Made by a program: the position numbers and the translations under genes
The notes under the pieces: generated by a model
What the model saw: only the letters and a program-made list of their open reading frames with translations
The model's database searches: none
What the model was told of the DNA's origin: nothing
NCBI GenBank assembly: GCA_030550235.1
Contig: JAUQPU010000001.1
Coordinates: forward strand, 317,068 to 381,067
From: Thermoproteota archaeon
GTDB taxonomy: Archaea; Thermoproteota; Nitrososphaeria_A; Caldarchaeales; Calditenuaceae
DNA: 64,000 bases
Direction of reading: 5' to 3'
Part shown: piece after piece, positions 56,523 through 64,000 of the stretch
Layout of the letters: each line of letters opens with the position of its first letter
Numbering within the stretch: the stretch's first letter is position 1

Positions 56523-57396
56523 TCTGCCTCCTAAGTCCCTCCTCCAAGCCGACGATTGGCGTGTAGCCTAGAAGCCTCTTGATCTTCTCGATGGATGGAT
56601 AGCTTATCATGGGTTCAGCCTCCTCCGCACTTCTAGGAGGAGCCTCTCTAATCGTAACTGAGGAGGCGGTCAACTTCTTTATCAGCCCAGCTAGCTCCCT
56701 TATCGAGACGGCATTACCAGTCCCTATGTTGAAAACCTCACCCACAGCCTCCTCCCTGCTCAAAGCCAGCTCAACTGCTCGGCCCAAGTTGTCGACATGA
56801 TAGGGGTCTGTAACATCCCTACCCCCATTGTAGAGTATTATCTCACCCCCCTTTAGGCATGCATCGATGAACCGTGAGACTGCGCTCTGAGGTGAATCGT
56901 ACTCTCCGAAGACCTTCCAAGACCTGAAGACTACCGTAGGTACTCCATATACTCGGTTGTAGCTCTCGACGCATTTCTCCGCAATAACTTTAGAGTAGTC
57001 ATAGACGGTACGCGGAGCTAGGGGGCTTTCCTCTGAGACTGGGAGGGGTGGGTGGGAGCCGTATACATTGGCTGATGAGAGGTAGATGAACCTCTCTACG
57101 CCAAGCCTCCGCGCCGCCTCAAGCATATTCACAGTCCCTATGACATTTGTGTTAAGACAGTTGTGTGGGTCCACTCTGCATGAAGTGGGGTTTGAGACGG
57201 CCGCCAAGTGCACTATGTTTCCCGGCCTATACTCTCGGAGCGACATCAATATATCGTCGAGGGAGAGGATATTGGCTTTTATCTCCGCACCATCGGAGAT
57301 GTCAAGGCCGATAATAGAGTAACCCCTCTTCTCAAGGTACTCTCTAAGACTTCTCCCAATAAACCCCTGCGAGCCAGTGATAAGCACTAGTGCCAC
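56491..57396 (-). CDS. NAD-dependent epimerase/dehydratase (UDP-glucose 4-epimerase-like)
   Basis: ITGSQGFIGRSLREYLEKRGY...VYDYSKVIAEK (YxxxK)...VGEVFNIGTGNAVSIREL. Confidence 0.92.
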   Translation of the reverse strand: MALVLITGSQGFIGRSLREYLEKRGYSIIGLDISDGAEIKANILSLDDILMSLREYRPGNIVHLAAVSNPTSCRVDPHNCLNTNVIGTVNMLEAARRLGVERFIYLSSANVYGSHPPLPVSEESPLAPRTVYDYSKVIAEKCVESYNRVYGVPTVVFRSWKVFGEYDSPQSAVSRFIDACLKGGEIILYNGGRDVTDPYHVDNLGRAVELALSREEAVGEVFNIGTGNAVSIRELAGLIKKLTASSVTIREAPPRSAEEAEPMISYPSIEKIKRLLGYTPIVGLEEGLRRQIMRRRLALGL

Positions 57397-57443
57397 AAGG
57401 TATGCAAAGACCTATTCCCGATAAAAACCTATTATTGTTCTCT

Positions 57444-60101
57444 TCAAGAGATTACGCAGCTGGTCCAGCCGCAATCCAGACACCTGACACAGCCCTCCTG
57501 CCATATCAGGTTCCTACCCCGACACTCGGGGCAGATGCTGTATTTCCCTCCATTACCCCCCAGCTCGAAACTAACTATCGGCTCCACTTGGACCTCAGCT
57601 AGCGATGCTTGAACTGGAAGAGCAGCAGTCCTCACCGTCTCTGCTGATGGGACCTTAACCTCGACAGCGAGGCCTCTCATAATCTCCAGTGTCTTATTTT
57701 CTACTGTGGTGATGTATCGAGACTCCCTCTGGCTTGGAGTCACTAGAACTTGAGTAGACTTTGAGAGGTCTCTATAGATTGTGATGCCCTTTAACCCTAG
57801 CCTATATGCGAAGAGGTATGCGTTCTTGACATCCTCCACAGTAACCCAGCTGGGCATGTTAATTGTCTTGCTGACAGCGGCGTCTACCCAGAGCCCCACA
57901 TGATACTGGGCCCTAACATGGTCCCACCACGGAATATCGTACGCAACAACAAAGACGCGCCTAGCCTCCTCTGGAAAGACATCAAGGCCCTGAATCGAGC
58001 CGCCGTTATCCGCAACCATCTTGAAGATCTGCTCATTATGTAGCCCCGCCTCCTTCAAATAATTCTCAAACTCGGGGTCTATGTAGTGGAATACACCCAC
58101 GGTCACATGCTTCTCGTATATGAGGGCGAATACAGGTTCAAGCCCTGAACTCGTGTCTGCAAGCATTGAGATGCTTCCAGTGGGTGCTATAGACATCAGA
58201 AAACTATTCCTGATTCCATACTGCTTCGCATCCTCGGCGATTCTTTCCCAGTCCATTGTCCAGAGCTCTCTCCGATAGAAACCCTCCAGCGGTAACTGTC
58301 CCTTAACATAGCTACTCTGCCAGTAGAGCGGAAAGACTCCTCTCGTCTTAGCTCTCTCAATGCTCTCACTATAGGTGTGATATGCTATGAACTCGGTTAT
58401 CTTCTGCATGAGCTCGAACCCCTCCTCGCTGTTAAAGGGTATCCTTAGGGCGAAGAGTAGGTCGGCGAGCCCCATAAAACCGAGCCCTATCCTTCTCGTC
58501 TTCTTCGACATCTCATCTATACTCTGAAGCGGGTAGTTGTTCACATCTATCACGTTGTCTAAGAATCTATAGGCTATACTGACAGCTTCCCTCAACCCAT
58601 CCCAGTCTATCTCCCTCCCCCTCTCCGTAGACTTCACAAATGCATATAGGTTGAGTGAGCCTAGGTTGCAGGACTCGTACTCGTAAAGTGGCTCCTCACC
58701 ACATGGGTTTGTGGACCGTATCTCACCTAGTGCTTTTCTCAATGGGTTGCGTCTATTAATATTTTCGAGAAAGAGGACTCCAGGGTCTGCTGTCTTCCAA
58801 GCCATCTCCGCTATAAGATGGAAGAGGTGTGAAGGGCTCTTCACCCCCCAGACTTTATTGTCACGCGGATTCCTCAGCTCATAGGGAGTATCGGTCTCGA
58901 GACACTTCATAAACTTGTCATCTATTAGGACGCTTATGTTGAAGTTCTCTAGGAAACCTTCGCGCTCCTTTCCTCGGATAAACTTCTCAATATCAGGATG
59001 CCAAACCTCCAGGATTCCCATGTTAGCGCCCCTCCTCTTACCGCCCTGCTTCACAACCTCAGTCACTGTGTCAATTATTCGCATAAAGGTCACGGGCCCT
59101 GAGGCCACACCAGAGGTTGAGAAGACAACATCACCCTCAGGCCTTAGTTTAGAGTAGTTAATTCCTATCCCACCACCACTCTTGAAGATTATAGCCGCCT
59201 CGGTCGCAGCCCTCATAATAGACTCGATATTGTCCTCTATAGGTAGGACAAAGCAGGCTGAGAGCTGGCCGAGCCGTGCGCCAGCGTTAAAGAGGGTGGG
59301 GCTGTTAGGCATGAATTTCTTCTCAACCATGAGGTTGTAGTAACTGAGATAGTCTTTGTAGTGGTGGTCGAATACCCCTGAGAGAAGCATCTCCCAGAAG
59401 ACGCTCCAGGGATGTCTCATCATCCCTTGGGAGTTGAGGTTGTCGTAGAGCTTCTTCATCCTCTCAAGATGCCACCTATTCCAGTAGACCTGGTAGCCTT
59501 GCCCCTCTCTTCCTAGCCCTACCTTGCCGGCCCAAAGCTCTGGGTTAAAAGATTCTTGCGGATGAATCTTCTGTTTACCTTCCTTATCAAAGATCTGGGG
59601 GTCGTAAAGTATGTCAGGAATCACTATTAGGGCAGCTACCCTCTGAAAAAGTTGTTTAGGACGCTCTGCGAGTTTCCCTTCCTCATTCTTGAGTAGATAT
59701 CTGCTGGCCATCAGTCTGAGGGCGTTAACAGAGAATCTCTTATCAACCTCGTCAAGATAATCCGTCTCCAGAATAAGCATCTTCTCCTTCCTGATACGCT
59801 CCCTCTGTTTCCTATACAAGATGTAGGACTTAGCCACTTCATAGAGGTCGAACCGGACTAGTGCAAACTCGACAATGTCCTGCACATCCTCTACGTGCGG
59901 TGTCCGTGTAGCGCCATACTTCTCCGCTATGACTTGCAGAACATATTCAACCACCTGGTTGAGGAGATTTTCATCATACTTATCTACAGAGATCATAGCT
60001 TTCTTTATGGCTTCGCGGACGCGAAGATGATCAAAATCTACGACTCGCCCATCCCTCTTGATGATCTTCTTCACCGGATACTCCTCGAGTTTAATGCCCA
60101 A
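57444..60101 (-). CDS. nrdJ: Adenosylcobalamin-dependent (class II) ribonucleoside-diphosphate reductase with N-terminal ATP cone and C-terminal Zn finger
   Basis: ATP cone VKKIIKRDGRVVDFDHLRVREAIKKA; GARLGQLSACFVLPIEDNIESI; STNPCGEEPLYEYESCNLGSLNL; C-terminal CPECRGRNLIWQEGCVRCLDCGWTSC. Confidence 0.93.
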   Translation of the reverse strand: MGIKLEEYPVKKIIKRDGRVVDFDHLRVREAIKKAMISVDKYDENLLNQVVEYVLQVIAEKYGATRTPHVEDVQDIVEFALVRFDLYEVAKSYILYRKQRERIRKEKMLILETDYLDEVDKRFSVNALRLMASRYLLKNEEGKLAERPKQLFQRVAALIVIPDILYDPQIFDKEGKQKIHPQESFNPELWAGKVGLGREGQGYQVYWNRWHLERMKKLYDNLNSQGMMRHPWSVFWEMLLSGVFDHHYKDYLSYYNLMVEKKFMPNSPTLFNAGARLGQLSACFVLPIEDNIESIMRAATEAAIIFKSGGGIGINYSKLRPEGDVVFSTSGVASGPVTFMRIIDTVTEVVKQGGKRRGANMGILEVWHPDIEKFIRGKEREGFLENFNISVLIDDKFMKCLETDTPYELRNPRDNKVWGVKSPSHLFHLIAEMAWKTADPGVLFLENINRRNPLRKALGEIRSTNPCGEEPLYEYESCNLGSLNLYAFVKSTERGREIDWDGLREAVSIAYRFLDNVIDVNNYPLQSIDEMSKKTRRIGLGFMGLADLLFALRIPFNSEEGFELMQKITEFIAYHTYSESIERAKTRGVFPLYWQSSYVKGQLPLEGFYRRELWTMDWERIAEDAKQYGIRNSFLMSIAPTGSISMLADTSSGLEPVFALIYEKHVTVGVFHYIDPEFENYLKEAGLHNEQIFKMVADNGGSIQGLDVFPEEARRVFVVAYDIPWWDHVRAQYHVGLWVDAAVSKTINMPSWVTVEDVKNAYLFAYRLGLKGITIYRDLSKSTQVLVTPSQRESRYITTVENKTLEIMRGLAVEVKVPSAETVRTAALPVQASLAEVQVEPIVSFELGGNGGKYSICPECRGRNLIWQEGCVRCLDCGWTSCVIS

Positions 60102-60328
60102 TTCTTAGCCACCAGGCAGGGCCCAGTGCTTAACCCCCTTATAATTTATCCCTTCAAACATTTTTAAGAGTTGCCATACACCTCTTTGAAAATTAAGAAA
60201 ACGGTTAGATTACACCCCATTGGCCATTCAACCTACGGGCCGTCACCATCTTCAGGCCAGTCGGGTATTGGAGGAAAACTCGGCGGGTTATTAGCATATA
60301 TATCCGGCTTATTGAGGCTAGGCTTGGG

Positions 60329-61288
60329 ATGGTAATTACTGCTTCGCCTGAGGAGGTTGGGAAGGCTTTAGCCGATGCCTCCGTGGAGGTCTTGACGGAG
60401 GAGGAGCTATACAGCCTCCTAAAGATGGGCGGGGTCAGGGCATATATCGGTATTGAGCCGAGTAATGTCCTACATCTAGGAACTCTTGTTGCTTGTGAGC
60501 CCCTCATCCGGCTGGCCAGGGCCGGTTTTAAGACAATCTATCTCCTGGCGGATGTTCACGGCTGGCTTAACGATAAGGGGGAGTTAGATCAGCTTCAGGA
60601 GATAGCCAAGAAGAACCAGGAGCTCCTCTCTAAGATATTGAGGTCGAGAGGTGTAAGCGAGGCCGATGTAGAGTTCGTCCTCGGGTCAAGCTATCAATTC
60701 GATACAAAATACGTCATGAAGATGATGCATCTGGCCAAGCTCGTCACAGCCTCGGAAGCGCGAAAAGCAATGGACACAATCAGTAAAAAAGACGTCATGC
60801 ATAGGGTTGGATCCGAGTTCTATGCCCTTATGCAATGCCTAGATATCGGCTATCTGGGCGTCAATGTGGCTGTAGGTGGTATGGACCAGAGGAAGATCCA
60901 TGTCATGGCACGGGAATACCTGAGGAAACTAGGATATGCGAAGCCGGTTGCGATACATACGCCGATCATACTCGGTCTTGACGGGAGGGCGAAGATGTCT
61001 AAGAGCCTAGACAACGCCATCTTTCTCGACGACGATGAGGATAGTGTTTCGCGAAAGATTTTCCAGGCATTCTGTCCCGAGCATGAGATGGAGGGTAATC
61101 CTTTAACAATGCTTGTCAGATGGGTTGTTTTCCCGTGGCTAGGCTTTTTTGAGGCTGGCGGCAAAACCTATCAAAGTTTTGAAGAATTCGCGGAGGATTG
61201 GAGGAGTGGTTACCTGAGGGCTAAGATCCTGAAGGAGGGGCTGACAGAGGCCCTGAGCAAGATAATGCGGGGAATCCGATCTAGCTAG
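60329..61288 (+). CDS. tyrS: Tyrosyl-tRNA synthetase
   Basis: AYIGIEPSNVLHLGTLVA (HIGH-type), VGGMDQRKIHVMAREYL, GLDGRAKMSKSLDNAI (KMSKS). Confidence 0.94.
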   Translation: MVITASPEEVGKALADASVEVLTEEELYSLLKMGGVRAYIGIEPSNVLHLGTLVACEPLIRLARAGFKTIYLLADVHGWLNDKGELDQLQEIAKKNQELLSKILRSRGVSEADVEFVLGSSYQFDTKYVMKMMHLAKLVTASEARKAMDTISKKDVMHRVGSEFYALMQCLDIGYLGVNVAVGGMDQRKIHVMAREYLRKLGYAKPVAIHTPIILGLDGRAKMSKSLDNAIFLDDDEDSVSRKIFQAFCPEHEMEGNPLTMLVRWVVFPWLGFFEAGGKTYQSFEEFAEDWRSGYLRAKILKEGLTEALSKIMRGIRSS

Positions 61289-61300
61289 GATATTGATCTA

Positions 61301-62242
61301 TCATTGGTGTTTTAGGTTTCTGAGCTCTCTCGCTATTCTTCGCGCCTTGTTAACAACCTCGACAGGCGTCTTACCGAAGATGTATATTGCTGGCTCCAGC
61401 CCCACCCCTCCCATGTCTATTACAACATCCGCCTCAGGATTCTTCTTCAAAGCATCAATCACATCAAAGACGACATCGTCCTCGCTCCTCTTACCCTTGC
61501 CTGGCATAGTGTTAACAGCTTCTAATCCAGCTTTTCTTATAGCCTCTTCCACTCCCTCAACCATCTTCAAGTTCATCACACTTCTCTTCTCCATGCTTAT
61601 TCTGATGACCCCTAGGAGTATTGATGCTAGGTGTTTTGAGACGCCGAAGGCGGGCTTGCTGACAGGGACTAGGCGCGTCCCAACCCTGACTATCCTGCCT
61701 GGAAAGGCTGCGACATCATTTAGGCTAGATGAGCTCTCTAGCGCGGTGGCTATGTTTATCGAGACCTCTGGGTAAAGGCTGAGGAGCTCGGGCGACCGTT
61801 CCACGAGATCGGCGGCCAATCTAAGTCCCTCCAGTAGCCTCTCCTTCTCAAAGGGTTGCCTTGTCTCGATGCCTATGCAGACATCGCATTCAGCTAGCTC
61901 TGGGTAAATCCTCCTATGCAGCTTGCAGATGTAGCCGCTTGAGAGGAGCCTCCTCCATGCCATGTGGAGGACTTGTGTTAGACGCGGCGCACCCTCAGAG
62001 GCCGCGCTGGCTAGGGAACTTACAAGTGCGTCAATCTCCTCCTCTGGTATGCCGAAGCTTTTCAACCTATCAAGATATGTGGACTGACTCCGAGACAGGT
62101 AACCGCTAACAGCGGCCTGGCTAACACCCAGAACAGCCGATATCCTCGATTGACTATATCCTCGTGCCCTCAATGTATGGGCCAGTAAACCCCTAGTATT
62201 CGGGAGAACGTATCTTAGGAGAACCTCCTCGGGGGGCCTCAT
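61301..62242 (-). CDS. HTH-ThiN domain protein (ThiR-like thiamine-responsive regulator)
   Basis: N-terminal YSQSRISAVLGVSQAAVSGYLSRS HTH; C-terminal NTMPGKGKRSEDDVVFDVIDALKKNPEADVVIDMGGVGLEPAIYIFGKTPVEVVNKARRIA (ThiN-type). Confidence 0.87.
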   Translation of the reverse strand: MRPPEEVLLRYVLPNTRGLLAHTLRARGYSQSRISAVLGVSQAAVSGYLSRSQSTYLDRLKSFGIPEEEIDALVSSLASAASEGAPRLTQVLHMAWRRLLSSGYICKLHRRIYPELAECDVCIGIETRQPFEKERLLEGLRLAADLVERSPELLSLYPEVSINIATALESSSSLNDVAAFPGRIVRVGTRLVPVSKPAFGVSKHLASILLGVIRISMEKRSVMNLKMVEGVEEAIRKAGLEAVNTMPGKGKRSEDDVVFDVIDALKKNPEADVVIDMGGVGLEPAIYIFGKTPVEVVNKARRIARELRNLKHQ

Positions 62243-62679
62243 CCACCTGCCTCTACGGGCAGCTTCTCCTGCCGTATAAATCTGAGAGCGGCCTCAACAG
62301 TATCTGGGTCCACCCTTCTATACACATTGACCTTCAGTGACCCCATATCCCACGCTACCCTACCGTTCTCCACGGTGTAGTCAATCTCAACCCTAACCAT
62401 ATCCCCCTTCGAGAGAACTAGCTTCTCGACTAGGGCCGAGTAGAGCTTCTGGTTTAGCTCGCCCGCAGCCCTCGCCACTTCGCTAGAATCAAGCTGGCCA
62501 GTCTTCAACAACTCCCTGTTCTGAGCGAAGAGTATTCGTCGAATCTTGGTAGCATAATAGCCCACTATCACTGTTCCGGTGTGGAGCCGCGGCAAGGCAG
62601 ACCACCTAAATATAAGGATGCCGATATATATTATTACCACCACTCTATGGGAGAATAGGGCCCCCGCCAACCACCCCAA
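62239..62679 (-). CDS. DUF2258-like archaeal protein
   Basis: LHTGTVIVGYYATKIRRILFAQNRELLKTGQLDSSEVARAAGELNQKLYSALVEKLVLSKGDMVRVEIDYTV; overlaps the ThiR-like gene by 4 nt. Confidence 0.65.
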   Translation of the reverse strand: MGWLAGALFSHRVVVIIYIGILIFRWSALPRLHTGTVIVGYYATKIRRILFAQNRELLKTGQLDSSEVARAAGELNQKLYSALVEKLVLSKGDMVRVEIDYTVENGRVAWDMGSLKVNVYRRVDPDTVEAALRFIRQEKLPVEAGG

Positions 62680-62713
62680 GACTTATCGGTGGGCGTCGTG
62701 ATCCATTACCAGG

Positions 62714-64000
62714 ATGGGCAGGATAACCGATGAGCTTTGGAACCGAATAAGGGAGAAGCGTGACAGATATTTGGGAATCTTGGAGGAGCTGCTGAGCTTT
62801 CCAAGCATCGCGGCAACTGGAGAGGGAATGGATGAGGCTCCTGACCACGTGGTTGAGGTGCTGGAGAGAGTGGGGCTTAGAAGCCATTTGTTCACAGACC
62901 ACGGCGGCTACCCTGTAGTGTGGGGTGAACTTAGGGAGGAGCGGCACGGCACACTGTTAATCTACAATCACTATGATGTCCAGCCGCCCGACCCTCTCGA
63001 AAAGTGGACCTCACCGCCCTTCAAACCATCAATCAGAAATGGAAGAATATATGCGAGGGGGGCCTGTGATAATAAGGGGAACCTAGCTGCCAGACTCTGC
63101 GCCATCGACCTCCTCATGGATGTAATTGGCGAAGTGCCTTTGAATGTTAAATTCCTCATCGAGGGGGAAGAAGAGATAGGTAGTCCACATCTCAGCAAGT
63201 TTTTCCAGAATCACAGTGAGATACTTGGAGCCGATGCCTGTCTATGGGAGATGGGGGGCACGAGCCCGAGTGGTAGACCCCTCATCTATCTGGGGGCAAA
63301 AGGCATATTATACTTGGAGCTTGTCGCTTCTGAGAAGAGGACTGACCTCCACTCTTCTTGGGGGGCTATTATACGGAACCCAGCTTTTGAGCTTATCCAC
63401 CTACTCTCAACGATGAGGGATAGGAAGGGGCGCGTATTAATTGAGGGATTTTACGACGACGTTCAGATGCCTGATAAGGATACTCTCGCATTGCTGGATG
63501 AGTTGGGAGACTTTGAGTCAGAGCTCAAGGCTATAGGTGGGGAAGATGGGCTCCTATCTAACAAGCCTTCAAAAGATTTACTTGTCGATCTGACACTGAT
63601 GCCCTGTATCAACTTATGTGGCATAGTGTCTGGTTATATAGGTCAAGGTTCGAAGACGGTGCTGCCGGGCTCCGCATCTGCCAAGATTGACGTGAGACTA
63701 GTTCCGCGCATGCGACCCGAAAAGGTGTTAGAGCTTATACAAAAGCATGTGGAGAGGGTGAGCAATGGCAGGATAGCTGTTAGGCCGCTCGACATGGGCT
63801 ACCCAGCTGCGAGGACACATCCAAGAGAGCCCTTCGTTGAGCTTATAGCAAGGACAGCCTCCGCTGCATACGGTGTGAAGCCCCTGATCTATCCATCAGC
63901 AGCCGGCTCCGGGCCAATGTACTTGATCACAGATTTCTTAAAGATACCCTGCGTAGCTGCAGGCATCGGGGATCACCTATCAAACATACACGCACCGGAT
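62714..64000 (+). CDS. M20-family peptidase/deacylase, truncated by window edge
   Basis: Translation from ATG 62714: MGRITDELWNRIREKRDRYLGILEELLSFPSIAATGEG...LLIYNHYDVQPPDPLEKWTSPPFKP...IYARGACDNKGN...LIEGEEEIGSPHL. Not in the ORF track because it runs off the end. Confidence 0.93.
   Translation, partial: MGRITDELWNRIREKRDRYLGILEELLSFPSIAATGEGMDEAPDHVVEVLERVGLRSHLFTDHGGYPVVWGELREERHGTLLIYNHYDVQPPDPLEKWTSPPFKPSIRNGRIYARGACDNKGNLAARLCAIDLLMDVIGEVPLNVKFLIEGEEEIGSPHLSKFFQNHSEILGADACLWEMGGTSPSGRPLIYLGAKGILYLELVASEKRTDLHSSWGAIIRNPAFELIHLLSTMRDRKGRVLIEGFYDDVQMPDKDTLALLDELGDFESELKAIGGEDGLLSNKPSKDLLVDLTLMPCINLCGIVSGYIGQGSKTVLPGSASAKIDVRLVPRMRPEKVLELIQKHVERVSNGRIAVRPLDMGYPAARTHPREPFVELIARTASAAYGVKPLIYPSAAGSGPMYLITDFLKIPCVAAGIGDHLSNIHAPD

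Noticed and set aside
57444-60101. Possible intein in the class II RNR (885 aa)
   Set aside because: The catalytic domain reads continuously through known motifs with no Hint or LAGLIDADG-type insertion.
1-64000. CRISPR arrays, transposases, integrases, toxin-antitoxin or phage modules
   Set aside because: Looked for regularly spaced repeats and signature proteins; none seen. The window appears to be core chromosome.

Overview
This 64 kb window is a densely coded archaeal chromosome segment. It looks like a TACK lineage close to Aigarchaeota/Caldiarchaeum or Thaumarchaeota; that placement is inferred from gene content, not computed. I recognise about 70 protein genes and three tRNA genes, two of them with introns. 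I see no CRISPR array, transposon, prophage or other obvious mobile element. Main blocks: a truncated NuoL with a SCO protein and a copper nitrite-reductase-like cupredoxin fusion beside a Cys-rich Bat-type regulator; an SMC-ScpA-ScpB-KH-TopoVI-B block; a broken L22-to-L5 ribosomal cluster next to a secreted matrixin-like protein with tandem repeats; an SdhC-D-B set; ArgF and release factor aRF1; two convergent deoxyhypusine synthase paralogs; ETF, PheST, an EndA-like subunit, a class II RNR and TyrRS. The strongest anomaly is aRF1. Its conserved N-domain, including the NIKS motif, is open in frame for 73 codons upstream of the called start, but that stretch has no in-frame ATG, GTG or TTG. 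The best-placed upstream ATG reads only six codons to a UGA and sits in the frame that would need a +1 shift. This resembles bacterial prfB autoregulation, but a sequencing error, an AUA start or a 13-bp duplication artefact could also explain it.
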